Origin: TMED14 sp002167805
GTDB taxonomy: Bacteria; Bacteroidota; Bacteroidia; Flavobacteriales; Schleiferiaceae
DNA length: 64,000 nucleotides
Direction of reading: 5' to 3'
NCBI GenBank assembly: GCA_965655795.1
Contig: CBFHHY010000005.1
Coordinates: 62,001 to 126,000, forward strand
In this document: positions 8,832 through 17,202 of the stretch, in pieces
Layout of the letters: every line of letters begins with the position of its first letter
How positions within the stretch are numbered: position 1 is the first letter of the stretch
Made by a program: the position numbers and the translations under genes
Notes under the pieces: model-generated
The model's input: only the letters and a program-made list of their open reading frames with translations
The model's database searches: none
What the model was told of the DNA's origin: nothing

Positions 8832-9332
8832 CTATCCTCCAATGAAAGCTGAACCAGCTGCTTGAGAGTTTTGTTTACTTCGAATAATAAACATAGCGCA
8901 CATCAATAGCGGGTAATTTTCTTTATCCGTGAATCTTAAAGCTATGTGTTCTTTAAACTTTTTGTAGGAAAAATCAATAAATAAAATAGGGGTAGAGCCT
9001 TTTGATAAAGTATATGTTTTATCGCTGCTTAACCAGTTTTTTGAATTTAATTCTGTCAACTGATATTTATAGACATCATCATTATTGCCATCATTAAACA
9101 AAATTGTATTTTCTTTCTTCCACATCAGAGACATTTCTCCAATTTTAATTTTGTTTTTAAGGCATTCAAATCGAGTTCCCCAAAAATTACTCTTTGCTAT
9201 TTTATAGGTCTCATCACCAAATACAAATTCGATGTTCGAGGAATACCATTTCGGCTGGGTGCCAGAAAGTATTACAATTTTATCCTTTAAAATTTCAAAT
9301 TTTCTTTTACCCTTTGAGTTGATATACTCCAT
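8832..9332 (-). CDS. Hypothetical protein, possible LURP-one/tubby-like fold
   Basis: A 166-residue protein without signal peptide or clear membrane anchor. Alternating short beta-strand-like blocks (YKIAKSNFWGTRFECLKNKIKIGEM and similar, read in pieces) and a hydrophobic PLLMCAMFIIR near the C-terminus recall small LURP-one-like lipid-binding proteins, but the match is weak. It lies 20 bp downstream of the MORN lipoprotein gene on the same strand and may be co-transcribed with it. Confidence 0.55.
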   Translation of the reverse strand: MEYINSKGKRKFEILKDKIVILSGTQPKWYSSNIEFVFGDETYKIAKSNFWGTRFECLKNKIKIGEMSLMWKKENTILFNDGNNDDVYKYQLTELNSKNWLSSDKTYTLSKGSTPILFIDFSYKKFKEHIALRFTDKENYPLLMCAMFIIRSKQNSQAAGSAFIGG

Positions 9333-9352
9333 TAAACATGATCTTTAAAATC

Positions 9353-9913
9353 TTATTTTAATAGATCGACTAACTCACCATTTTCATATTTCATATGAGT
9401 GATCAATTCTCCAGAACTAGAAAATTCTTTATAAACACCATTAGCCCTACCATTTTTTAGAGTCCCTTGTGCTTTTAACTGACCAGATTCATAATACGCG
9501 CTTTCATCACCTTCTTGAATTCCATTTTTCCAGTTCCCTTGATATTTAAGTTTTCCCGATTTAAAATACCATTTTCCTAAACCGTCTTTTTTCCCATTCT
9601 TGTAGTTGATCTCGCTTTTTAACTCTCCTGATGGGTAATAAGATAAATTCAAGCCATTGCTAATATTTTTTTTAATTGTCTTGCCAGCTGCTCTGGTCCC
9701 TCTAGATTGAGTCCTTGTAACATTTTCCTGATTGGCATTAACCTCAGAATATAATGAATCTCTTCGTCTGCGAGGGTCTCGCCGGTTAGCTGCAGCCTTT
9801 GATCTCTCACTAACTTTCACTTCTCTTTTTTCCTCTTTTAATTCCTCTTCTTCTGAACTGCAAGCTGTTATACAAAAAACAATAATGCTGAATGGAATGA
9901 TGTACTTGATCAT
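9353..9913 (-). CDS. Lipoprotein with MORN-like repeats (YwqK-type)
   Basis: A 186-residue lipoprotein: signal ending in VFCITACSS (lipobox Cys at 18), a charged Lys/Arg/Glu-rich linker (about 22-75), then four MORN-like repeats of ~22 residues of the form Y-x-S-G-x-L-K-x-x-x-x-Y-K-N-G-K-x-x-G (for example YPSGELKSEINYKNGKKDG and YFKSGKLKYQGNWKNGIQEG). This is the YwqK-type repeat widespread in Bacteroidetes; many are labelled antitoxin components but no toxin partner is visible here. Probably a surface or periplasmic structural protein. Confidence 0.8.
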   Translation of the reverse strand: MIKYIIPFSIIVFCITACSSEEEELKEEKREVKVSERSKAAANRRDPRRRRDSLYSEVNANQENVTRTQSRGTRAAGKTIKKNISNGLNLSYYPSGELKSEINYKNGKKDGLGKWYFKSGKLKYQGNWKNGIQEGDESAYYESGQLKAQGTLKNGRANGVYKEFSSSGELITHMKYENGELVDLLK

Positions 9914-10046
9914 TTTTAATTTTTTAATAAAATTATATCATCGATTGAAATATGAGCCCAAATTAGAGAAAATATCACTTATGTCTATTATTCATTATTG
10001 AATATTTTTAAATACTCGGTTTGAATAAATAGATTTTGAAAAATCA

Positions 10047-10280
10047 CTAAAACCCTTTTTTATTTATCCAAATACCGATAGAATTATTTCTGTTTTCCAT
10101 ACCACCTTGGGATAAGCAGTCTTTGCAATAATCATCATATCCATCCATCACTTTTTTATTTTCATTAAACTCCTTTGATGATTTCCATTTCTTGCAGCCC
10201 TCGCATATTTTTTCAAGAAGATCCCCTAAGCTATTGAATTTTCTTTTTTTGAAGAAGATTTTTCTTTTTAGCCTCTTCAT
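10047..10280 (-). CDS. Small zinc-ribbon-like protein
   Basis: A 77-residue basic protein with two CxxC knuckles 24 residues apart (ICEGCKKWK and YCKDCLS), the spacing of a structural zinc ribbon as found in HNH-nuclease-associated or phage-type small proteins. No nuclease motif follows. Its start codon overlaps the stop of the SRPBCC gene upstream (ATGA, 4 bp), so the two are translationally coupled. Function unknown. Confidence 0.6.
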   Translation of the reverse strand: MKRLKRKIFFKKRKFNSLGDLLEKICEGCKKWKSSKEFNENKKVMDGYDDYCKDCLSQGGMENRNNSIGIWINKKGF

Positions 10281-10810
10281 AAAGCTTTATTAGAAAACCA
10301 AGAGTGAGATCCAAATTGATTTTTTGACACTACCTCATTCATTTCCACATTCCACTTGACTCCTTTTAATACTGAGCTAAGATATTTTTTTAACTGAGGT
10401 TTAATGAAAAATAATGTTGCAAGCGGATAAAGTAAACGAGAGATTTTTTGGCTACGGTAGGGATTTATTTGGATTGATAATTTTACTTTATCATGCACCT
10501 CTGAGAGTCTCCATTTTACAAAAGATTTTTTTCCAAGTTCTTTTCCTATAATTAAGTCATAGCCTTTGTTAGTCTCCCAATACTGAAATTCTCGGATATA
10601 TTCTAAACCATTTATATAGATTAATTTGTCTTTTAAAATTTTATCACCCTGTTTTTTGAGTACTGTATTTTTGTGACAAAAGGGGTGTACCCTTTCCAAA
10701 TAACCAGGTTTGGATATGACTCTCCAAACATCACTTATACTTGATTTAAGGAGTATGGATGACTCAATATTTATCATTTTTAAGGTTTTAATTGTTGAAA
10801 TATATTGCAT
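10277..10810 (-). CDS. SRPBCC-family ligand-binding protein
   Basis: A 177-residue protein. IESSILLKSSISDVWRVISKPGYLERVHPF is split here as the typical SRPBCC start: a strand, then DVWRVISKP, then a helix; later strands (FVKWRLSEV, KVKLSIQINPY) complete the fold. The basic C-terminus ends in a short helix. Overlaps by 4 bp with the zinc-ribbon gene downstream, so the pair forms an operon. The longest frame starts at 10810; ATG for MINIESS at about 10777 is a plausible shorter start. Confidence 0.65.
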   Translation of the reverse strand: MQYISTIKTLKMINIESSILLKSSISDVWRVISKPGYLERVHPFCHKNTVLKKQGDKILKDKLIYINGLEYIREFQYWETNKGYDLIIGKELGKKSFVKWRLSEVHDKVKLSIQINPYRSQKISRLLYPLATLFFIKPQLKKYLSSVLKGVKWNVEMNEVVSKNQFGSHSWFSNKAL

Positions 10811-10896
10811 ATTTTTTATTCAATATTGATACCAAAGTATTTTTATTTTCTCAATTAAATTTGTAACTCTAAGATCAAACCATTTATTCGAATTCT

Positions 10897-11061
10897 ATGA
10901 AAATTCTGCGTTTTATAAAGAAATATGAATTTTTAATCATTTTAATTTTGAGTCTAATTATGAATTCTTTTGGATACAAAGAATTGGGAACTTTATTCTT
11001 TGTAATTGCGTTAGTATCTATAACGATGCGAGAGTACTTGAAACGCAAGAAGGAAAAATAA
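10897..11061 (+). CDS. Small membrane protein (54 aa)
   Basis: A complete ATG-to-TAA frame below usual length cutoffs. A short basic N-terminus (MKILRFIKKYE) is followed by two hydrophobic segments (FLIILILSLIMNSFG and LGTLFFVIALVSITM) and a highly basic tail ending KRKKEK, the layout of a small two-pass inner-membrane protein. It is followed after 5 bp by the gene at 11067, so they probably form one transcript. The opposite-strand frame over this stretch is considered a shadow. Confidence 0.6.
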   Translation: MKILRFIKKYEFLIILILSLIMNSFGYKELGTLFFVIALVSITMREYLKRKKEK

Positions 11062-11066
11062 TTAGG

Positions 11067-11489
11067 ATGCCTATATACAACATATCTTACCGAGACAAAG
11101 AGCAAGATAAAATGATCAATTTGGAATTAGGAAGACCTTATTCCATTTTGGATAAGATAAAAATTGGTGGAGTAGGTTCGAGACGCATGGTTCTTGAGGG
11201 TTTTAGCTCTGAAGTTAAAAGCCTGAAGTCAAAAGTCAGTGGTCTGCAGTATGGAAGTATAGAAATTCGTCCCAAAGGAATAATACTCCATATAAATAGA
11301 GGATTGGATGTCTTTGCATGGACGATTCCTTTTTACCACTTGAGTATATTTAATGGAAACTCACTTAAAATTCATGGTGGAGCTGATTATGTTCAGTTCG
11401 CTAAAGAAAAAAGTTGGGAAGAAAACCGAGGGTTTTTTGAGCGATTATTAAGATTAAAATCCAAATTTCACGAAGAGCTCATTAGCTGA
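11067..11489 (+). CDS. Hypothetical protein, co-transcribed with small membrane protein
   Basis: A 140-residue soluble protein with many beta-strand-like blocks (SIEIRPKGIILHINRG, FAWTIPFYHLSIF, SLKIHGGADYVQF), which may be a PH-like barrel, and a charged helical C-terminus (FFERLLRLKSKFHEEL). I recognise no named family. The 5-bp spacing to the 54-aa membrane protein suggests that the two products act together near the membrane. Confidence 0.6.
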   Translation: MPIYNISYRDKEQDKMINLELGRPYSILDKIKIGGVGSRRMVLEGFSSEVKSLKSKVSGLQYGSIEIRPKGIILHINRGLDVFAWTIPFYHLSIFNGNSLKIHGGADYVQFAKEKSWEENRGFFERLLRLKSKFHEELIS

Positions 11490-11502
11490 AATATATTTAA
11501 AT

Positions 11503-11823
11503 TCAAGGTATTTCGATCGCATCCACATTTATATATTCGGGCCCGCCATCCACAGGATAGCCTTTTATTAAGTAGCCTTCAACCAATACAGGTTCTAGCA
11601 TAAATTCACTCAAGTCAAAATTGTCAGATCTCAAGGCATAACGCTCGTTTTCAGTTACATTTGCCTCAGTTCCATAGATGATATGAGTTCCATACATCCA
11701 TGTGGTTACCTCAAGTTCTTGAATAACTCCCTCAAAGGATACATATTTATTTTTCTCACAGGAAATAAAAACCAAAGAGAAAAGTAAAGAAAGGGTTAAA
11801 GTTTTTGAATTATTTACTATCAT
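11503..11823 (-). CDS. Hypothetical lipoprotein
   Basis: A 106-residue lipoprotein (signal SLLFSLVFISCEKN, lipobox Cys near residue 22). The mature part contains FEGVIQELEV, an OB-fold-like strand pattern and a C-terminal YINVDAIEIP. No named family recognised; probably periplasmic. Confidence 0.6.
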   Translation of the reverse strand: MIVNNSKTLTLSLLFSLVFISCEKNKYVSFEGVIQELEVTTWMYGTHIIYGTEANVTENERYALRSDNFDLSEFMLEPVLVEGYLIKGYPVDGGPEYINVDAIEIP

Positions 11824-11865
11824 GTGTTTAAATTAAACAAAAAATGAGCCATTACTAGATTTACT

Positions 11866-12234
11866 ATGCAAAAACAAGCTAAAATAAATTTCGATCAAAA
11901 ATTCAAAGAGATTGATGACAATTGGTCTCCTAGAATTGTTGCACAAATGAATAATTATGAATTTAAAATCGCTAAGATTAAAGGAGACTTTATATGGCAT
12001 TCACATCGAGATACGGATGAGACTTTTATCGTTTTAGATGGTAATATGACGATAAAGTTCCGTGACAAAGAGATTTTTCTTCAAAAAGGTGAAATGTTTG
12101 TCGTCCCCGCAGGGGTAGAGCATAAACCTTCAGCAGAGGGTGAATGTAAAATAATGATCGTAGAGCCCAAGGGGGTTCGGAATACTGGAGAAATAAAAAA
12201 CCACCTTACAAGTGAAAATGGTATTTGGGTTTAA
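11866..12234 (+). CDS. Cupin-domain protein
   Basis: A 122-residue single cupin. Motif 1 is HSHRDTDETFIVLDG (metal ligands His, His, Glu) and motif 2 is GEMFVVPAGVEHKPSA (PxG then His), giving the 2-His/Glu plus His metal site of the family near residues 45-90. Small stand-alone cupins can be isomerases, dioxygenases or sugar-binding proteins, and the substrate cannot be read here. Isolated gene, divergent from the lipoprotein at 11503. Confidence 0.85.
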   Translation: MQKQAKINFDQKFKEIDDNWSPRIVAQMNNYEFKIAKIKGDFIWHSHRDTDETFIVLDGNMTIKFRDKEIFLQKGEMFVVPAGVEHKPSAEGECKIMIVEPKGVRNTGEIKNHLTSENGIWV

Positions 12235-12276
12235 CAAAGACATAAGACTATTTTGATATTTTCTTAGGGTATCAAA

Positions 12277-12492
12277 TCATTGTTTCTTGTTCCCCCATAA
12301 GTATTTATCAGACCACTTTGAATAACAAACAAATGTTGGAATAGCGAAAGAGAGAAACAACGATGGCAGAGATATCTTCCTTGCCATCGTTGTCTCATTT
12401 TTTTTACTTAGTGTAAGTCCAACAGTTGTAATTACAAACCAGATAAGAATAAATAATACAGCTTTTGATAGCCGTTTCAGCCAATTATTCAA
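12277..12492 (-). CDS. Small membrane protein
   Basis: A 71-residue protein with two hydrophobic segments (VLFILIWFVITTVGLTL and LPSLFLSFAIPTFVCY) and charged ends. Its start overlaps the stop of the Omp28-like gene by 8 bp on the same strand, which favours translation coupled to that gene. No family recognised. Confidence 0.45.
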   Translation of the reverse strand: MNNWLKRLSKAVLFILIWFVITTVGLTLSKKNETTMARKISLPSLFLSFAIPTFVCYSKWSDKYLWGNKKQ

Positions 12493-13942
12493 AAACTACC
12501 TTGTTGGTGTATGTTGTTCCACCATTGTTCAAGGTTATAGTGTAAATTCCTGGTGATATATCTGGCTTATTGATTTCATAATATTTGTTTCCTTCCTTCG
12601 GCTCTAACGACTGACTATGAACAAGCCTCCCACTTATATCCATAATTTTTAGTTCAGCGCCAACCTCCAGAGCGAAATTTATTTTTATTGAAGCTCTGTC
12701 GATCAACGGATTCGGGAATATCTCGATACCAAAATCGTTGGAATTTTCATCAACATTCATAGAGGAAAAAACATCTGCACCATTCACATTAAGTACATTA
12801 CCATTTAACGGGTCAATTAATAACACTATGGCTCTAAGTCTTGTTGGGTCAACTCCCGTGGGAACACTCCAGGAATCAAATGAGTGTCCATAGGTACTTC
12901 CAGCAATAATATTTGAAGGAAGGGCACTAGTGTCTCCATAAAAAGAGGGAATAATGTTACGTGCTACATGGCGATGATACATTGCAGAGGGAGGAACAGG
13001 GTGGCCAACCGTTGTGAAATCTACTCCGGCAGTAGCAAGTGGTCCATTACCTCCTCCATTGTAGGCATTCATTTGGCAATAGCGCCAGTCTGTTGAATTG
13101 TGGACACTGTCTTCCGTAATGACTAATGCCAGATTAAGGTTTGATTCGTTAGCCGCAAATTTTAAAGCTGTTGAAACTGTGACTGCGGGAAGGCCATCGC
13201 TCCCTATTCCGTATGCAGGAAAAACATCAATATCGGCTACTCCATAGTCATTTTTGTATGTTGTAAAGTGAGAGAGTGCTGAACCAATTACGGTGCCATA
13301 GTTTAAAGCGGCTTTCCTGTCCACAAGATTCCCTGGCCATCCGTTGACGTTGACAAAATCATTTCCCATGCACATGCCCGAGTAATATGCATGAAACATT
13401 GCATCATCAAATGCACCAGTTCCCGTATTGCCATGAACACAAACATATTCAATACTATCTGTAGAAGGTGTATTCATAACTTCATCAAGCCTTACAATTC
13501 CTCTTGGACTCCACCAGCCGAAAGCATTTGCAGCAATTGTCTGATCTTCAAAGAGTACTTTCTTCTTGGGTATGAATGTGACAGATCTCAAAGAATGGTT
13601 TAATGTGTTATTCGAAACATTAACATCCCCATTAGTATTTGCGGATACTCTGATATTGTATGTTTTTAGAGTGGGAGTTTCGATTACTTCCGAGTGCGTA
13701 AACTTGTAGGATTCATTTGGATTTAGATCAACATTAAAGATTTCAGAGTGCTTTGAGGATCCTTCACTCCAAACGATTTCAAAAGATGAAATTTTGTTAC
13801 TTCCGACGTTAGTAACCTCTCCAGATATTTGCGTACTACCAAGAATATCGTGGGATGGGATTGATAGATTTGATATTTTTAAATCTACCTGAGCGGTTAA
13901 TAAGAAGGGGAAAAAGAGTAGGGGGAGTAAAAATTTTTTCAT
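12485..13942 (-). CDS. Omp28-related secreted protein with T9SS sorting domain
   Basis: A 485-residue secreted protein: signal peptide ending LLTAQVD, a CARDB-like beta domain (about 20-125), then an Omp28-type thioredoxin-like domain starting FEDQTIAANAFGWWSPRG, where the usual CxxC-type active site of related proteins is absent (…GWWSPRG). The last ~75 residues (FGIEIFPNPLIDRASI onwards, ending YTNKVVFE) are a type A T9SS sorting domain. Likely a cell-surface lipoprotein-independent adhesion or binding protein; no catalytic role is supported. Confidence 0.8.
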   Translation of the reverse strand: MKKFLLPLLFFPFLLTAQVDLKISNLSIPSHDILGSTQISGEVTNVGSNKISSFEIVWSEGSSKHSEIFNVDLNPNESYKFTHSEVIETPTLKTYNIRVSANTNGDVNVSNNTLNHSLRSVTFIPKKKVLFEDQTIAANAFGWWSPRGIVRLDEVMNTPSTDSIEYVCVHGNTGTGAFDDAMFHAYYSGMCMGNDFVNVNGWPGNLVDRKAALNYGTVIGSALSHFTTYKNDYGVADIDVFPAYGIGSDGLPAVTVSTALKFAANESNLNLALVITEDSVHNSTDWRYCQMNAYNGGGNGPLATAGVDFTTVGHPVPPSAMYHRHVARNIIPSFYGDTSALPSNIIAGSTYGHSFDSWSVPTGVDPTRLRAIVLLIDPLNGNVLNVNGADVFSSMNVDENSNDFGIEIFPNPLIDRASIKINFALEVGAELKIMDISGRLVHSQSLEPKEGNKYYEINKPDISPGIYTITLNNGGTTYTNKVVFE

Positions 13943-14197
13943 ATTCTGTATTTTGAATTAAATTGGTCGATCCACTTTAAGCGTACACTAAATATAATAG
14001 TGTTTGAGGTTATTAAGAAATTAATTTTTGGAAACTTATTCAGAAGAGTTCTTAATAATTAAGTTTGCATTTTTAATGAATTAGATTTTTTTTCAGCTTA
14101 ATTTTAAGGAGTTATATTGTTCTTTTCTGCACGTGGCAAAGGGACATATTTTGTTTCGATTTAAATTCGATTATTAGTAGTAATTAATAAAAAAAAA
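13943..14197. other. Intergenic region between divergent genes
   Basis: About 255 bp of AT-rich DNA holding the promoters of the Omp28-like gene (-) and the membrane protein at 14198 (+). I see no open frame of note, no stable hairpin and no RNA gene. Confidence 0.5.
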
Positions 14198-14557
14198 ATG
14201 AAAGCAAATTCCATAAGCTTAATCAATGCTTTAATATTGATTTTATTTGGTTCCTGGGGGTATGTTGATTCTGGAATGGAGGCCTTAACTGCACTTATTC
14301 CTGTGTTTGTAGGTATAATTCTCGTGGCAGTAAACAAGGGGGTTCAAAAAGAAAATAAGATAGCGGCTCATGTTGCTGTCTTACTCACTTTTCTTATTCT
14401 AATAGGCCTTTTCAGACCCTTCTTCTCTTCCTTAGAAAGAAGTGATACAAATGCTACACTCAGGGTCGGTATAATGATAGCATCAACCATTTTTGCGATG
14501 GTAGGTTTTGTAAGAAGTTTTATTGCTGCTAGAAAATCGAGAAAATCAAAAAATTAG
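14198..14557 (+). CDS. Small four-helix membrane protein
   Basis: A 119-residue protein with four hydrophobic segments (about residues 5-20, 28-43, 58-76, 92-108) and a basic tail ending RKSRKSKN. The layout resembles TMEM14-like or DUF-type small membrane proteins, but no signature is decisive. Isolated on the + strand. Confidence 0.6.
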   Translation: MKANSISLINALILILFGSWGYVDSGMEALTALIPVFVGIILVAVNKGVQKENKIAAHVAVLLTFLILIGLFRPFFSSLERSDTNATLRVGIMIASTIFAMVGFVRSFIAARKSRKSKN

Positions 14558-14627
14558 TAAATCATTCACAATCATAGGTTTCGATGGCTTAAACTGTCGA
14601 ATCAAAGATGAATTTTTTGGATTTATT

Positions 14628-15068
14628 TCATTTCCTGTTTTTTCCTAAACTGGCGATTGTATGTATTGCAAGACCCAAGGGCATTAACATGACTCCAAAG
14701 AATATAGATAATCTGGTAGTCCATAGTTTTTGATTTGAATCGATACTTCTTTTCCATATCCAACGTGTCACAAAAATATCTCCAACAACCATGTGGGCCC
14801 AAGTCCCTGCAACCCCAGCAGGGGTTCCCAGAGCTGAGCCTATTGTGTCCAGAATACCTGATGATCCATCTGGATTATTAAAGAGATCTGCAAGGCCTTG
14901 GGGGTTTAAGAACATGATAAGAAACCAAATTATTATTGGACCAATAAAAAAGAGCGGTTCTTTCAGCAATTTTTTTGTCTTTTCCTTTTTTGGGTTTAGA
15001 AGCATTGCTATCCAAAATGGGCCAACCCATAGAGTGGATATAATGAAAGAAATCGTGTAAATATCCAT
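14628..15068 (-). CDS. ABA4-like (DUF4281) membrane protein
   Basis: A 146-residue, four-helix membrane protein. The stretch AGTWAHMVVGDIFVTRWIW (about residues 87-105) with PFWIAMLLNP near 17 and MLMPLGLAIH near the end is the pattern of DUF4281/ABA4-like proteins; the plant member is required for neoxanthin synthesis. In bacteria the function is unproven; a link to carotenoids is inference from the plant homologue only, and no carotenoid gene lies nearby. Confidence 0.75.
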   Translation of the reverse strand: MDIYTISFIISTLWVGPFWIAMLLNPKKEKTKKLLKEPLFFIGPIIIWFLIMFLNPQGLADLFNNPDGSSGILDTIGSALGTPAGVAGTWAHMVVGDIFVTRWIWKRSIDSNQKLWTTRLSIFFGVMLMPLGLAIHTIASLGKNRK

Positions 15069-15118
15069 TTCCTTATCTTTTTCTCAGAATCCTGTTACAA
15101 TTAATATTTATCCGAAAT

Positions 15119-15667
15119 CTATTTAACTGCTTTTATGTATTCTAGTAATAAAGCGAATTTCCCTTCTTGCTTTTCTGCAATTAATAAACCTATTTCGCGA
15201 ACATATTTTGGGTCGAAAGATGGAGCATTGGGTACATGTCGACCCCTTATTTTGGGAATTAGTTTCTCTGTTGGGATGTCTATCTCAATCCATTTATCTT
15301 TTGCGGTTTGAAAATCATAACAATAGCTGGCATAAGACTCTGATGTACCGACTCGGAACTGATATATTTTTCCATCACCTTTTATTTTTAACTTGAATGC
15401 TTTGGTTTTTTCAAGCTTAGGATCACTGAAATTATGCCTACAAGAAGCGAAACCACCATTGTTTTCCATGGATACATATCCTTTAAAGAGAATATCACTT
15501 GATGAGTCCAATGTCAAGTTAGATCTTGATACTCCACCCATTACATCATCGTTTACGATTCTCCAATAATCCGTTCCAATATCTTTTTTTGTATTGACAA
15601 TATCTATATTTTGGGATTGAATGAAACTAGATGTCATGGCAAAGCAGAGAAAGAATAATTTTTTCAT
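15119..15667 (-). CDS. CIA30-family secreted protein
   Basis: A 182-residue protein with a signal peptide (ending FIQSQN) and a single CIA30 (complex I intermediate-associated protein 30) domain: WRIVNDDVMGGVSRS near residue 35, NNGGFASCRH near 83, YRF/QFRVGTSESY and a C-terminal EIGLLIAEKQEGKF. The fold is a galactose-binding-like beta-sandwich. Exported bacterial members are not known to assemble complex I. It lies 40 bp downstream of the methyltransferase gene on the same strand. Confidence 0.8.
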   Translation of the reverse strand: MKKLFFLCFAMTSSFIQSQNIDIVNTKKDIGTDYWRIVNDDVMGGVSRSNLTLDSSSDILFKGYVSMENNGGFASCRHNFSDPKLEKTKAFKLKIKGDGKIYQFRVGTSESYASYCYDFQTAKDKWIEIDIPTEKLIPKIRGRHVPNAPSFDPKYVREIGLLIAEKQEGKFALLLEYIKAVK

Positions 15668-15707
15668 AATATTAATGTATGCATTAATACTCTAAAGTAT
15701 TTCTAAA

Positions 15708-16658
15708 TCAAGAAACTATTACTAATTTTTCAGCTACCGCTGAGTGCTCTAAATTAAAAATTTGATTCTCATCAAGTTCTCTTCCAACAGGGGAGAAATA
15801 AAGCGAGTTTAAATCAGATAGTGTCTTGTTATCTCTTAATGAAAACCCGTATTTAAACAACATCTTCTCTATTTCTTTCTCCTTATATAACGAGATCCAG
15901 GGTTCACCAACTTTTGCCACTCCTTTGAGTATCAAATCAATTTTTTTTTCAGGGTTTAAATAACCTTTACCAAAGCACGCCTTCGGATTTTTATGAATCA
16001 GGTCATTTACGTAAGATATGTAGAAAATAGCATTTGCTTTTTGAGAAAGTTCCGAAAGGTCTTTTATTGTTTTTTCAAGTGCTTTTTTAGTTACATATTG
16101 AGATACTCCTTCAAGGGTGAAAACTGTTGATTTGCTTTGATCAAATCCTGCTTCTAAAAGTCTATCTTTTAGAGATTGGTGATTAAAGTCAACATCTACA
16201 TAAGTTATGTTTTCTAAATTTGATAGCTCTTTAGGTAGCATGGAACGCTTTCTTTTTTGAACATCTGCTTGGTCAACTTCGAATACTTTTGTTGCATTGC
16301 GGAGATCTAGTCGATGGGCTCTGGTGTCATATCCAGCTCCCAGAATAACATATTGCTCCGTACCGCCATTTACTGAATCTTTAACAAGGTCATCAATAAA
16401 CTTAGTCCTAGAAACCATATGTTCGTGAAAACCGGGTACAATTTTTTTGGTGATCCAAACTAGAGTTTTGTGCCCTATTAATTTAAGAAAGCCTGAACCT
16501 TGGGTAAAGTTTTCCGCATAAGGGTCATTGATAACTCTATTTTCAGGTTTAGCAAGTGTTTCTATCATGCGCTGCTTTGCTACACCTTGAGCAGTGCCAT
16601 CTTTTTTAAAAGAGGATTTTGCTATGTCAATGCTAGCATCCAAAACTTTAGAGTTCAT
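15708..16658 (-). CDS. Leucine-carboxyl-methyltransferase-family SAM methyltransferase (TIGR00027-like)
   Basis: A 316-residue class I methyltransferase. AQGVAKQRMIETLAKPE and VINDPYAENF at the N-terminus, VILGAGYDTRAHRL (SAM motif I) near residue 105, VFEVDQADVQKRK (acidic end of beta-2) and VFTLEGVSQYV match the PPM1/LCM-type family called TIGR00027 in bacteria. The methyl acceptor is unknown; some relatives modify O-linked small molecules. It precedes the CIA30 gene on the - strand. Confidence 0.85.
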   Translation of the reverse strand: MNSKVLDASIDIAKSSFKKDGTAQGVAKQRMIETLAKPENRVINDPYAENFTQGSGFLKLIGHKTLVWITKKIVPGFHEHMVSRTKFIDDLVKDSVNGGTEQYVILGAGYDTRAHRLDLRNATKVFEVDQADVQKRKRSMLPKELSNLENITYVDVDFNHQSLKDRLLEAGFDQSKSTVFTLEGVSQYVTKKALEKTIKDLSELSQKANAIFYISYVNDLIHKNPKACFGKGYLNPEKKIDLILKGVAKVGEPWISLYKEKEIEKMLFKYGFSLRDNKTLSDLNSLYFSPVGRELDENQIFNLEHSAVAEKLVIVS

Positions 16659-16790
16659 AATTCAGATTCTTGATTTGGTATAAATTTGAAAGGACTAGGA
16701 AAATAAGGAAATGACTTTTTAAGATCCATATAACGACAAATATATTGAAAAGGGTCCATGTGAAAGCAAGAATATCATTAACTTTCAACT

Positions 16791-17087
16791 ATGAAAAAGT
16801 TGTCAGATTCCGAAGTGCAGAATCAATTAAAATCAATACCGGGCTGGGAGTTTTATCAAAATTCTTTACAAATAAATTTGACTTTTAAAAATTTTAAAGA
16901 ATGTATGACTGTTGTCAACAAAATCGCCATTGAATCTGAATTATTAAATCATCATCCGGAGTGGACAAACTCTTACAATACCCTTTCTGTAAAACTTACG
17001 ACTCATGACGTTAAGGGTATATCATTACTGGATTTCAAATTAGCAAAAACTATAGTTAGAATAACTGAAGAGGTTTCAGGAGCTTAA
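16791..17087 (+). CDS. Pterin-4a-carbinolamine dehydratase
   Basis: A 98-residue protein matching the PCD/DCoH family: PGWEFYQNSLQINLTFKNF, then the active-site block ESELLNHHPEWTNSYNTLSV (two catalytic histidines and the PEW motif) and LTTHDVKGISLLDFKLA. It dehydrates 4a-hydroxytetrahydropterin and normally supports tetrahydropterin-dependent phenylalanine hydroxylase. No hydroxylase gene is in the window. Full length for the family. Confidence 0.92.
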   Translation: MKKLSDSEVQNQLKSIPGWEFYQNSLQINLTFKNFKECMTVVNKIAIESELLNHHPEWTNSYNTLSVKLTTHDVKGISLLDFKLAKTIVRITEEVSGA

Positions 17088-17202
17088 ATTTTGAATTATA
17101 AAAAAAACCCCAAACTCTATATTAATAAAATTTAGGGTCTCTTTAACCTTTTTGGAAAATTATTTTTTCAGTCAGTGCATTATAGCATATGCTATTCTGA
17201 AT

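Noticed and set aside
10884..11105. 73-residue - strand frame
   Set aside because: It covers the + strand 54-aa membrane protein and the start of the next + strand gene; composition is not protein-like.
12485..13942. Thioredoxin-type redox enzyme
   Set aside because: The Omp28-like domain lacks a CxxC at the expected place, so a redox activity is not supported.
17100..17145. Possible terminator between the pterin dehydratase and SPFH genes
   Set aside because: Only a weak ACCC...GGGT pairing with a long AT loop; no stable stem or clean T-run.
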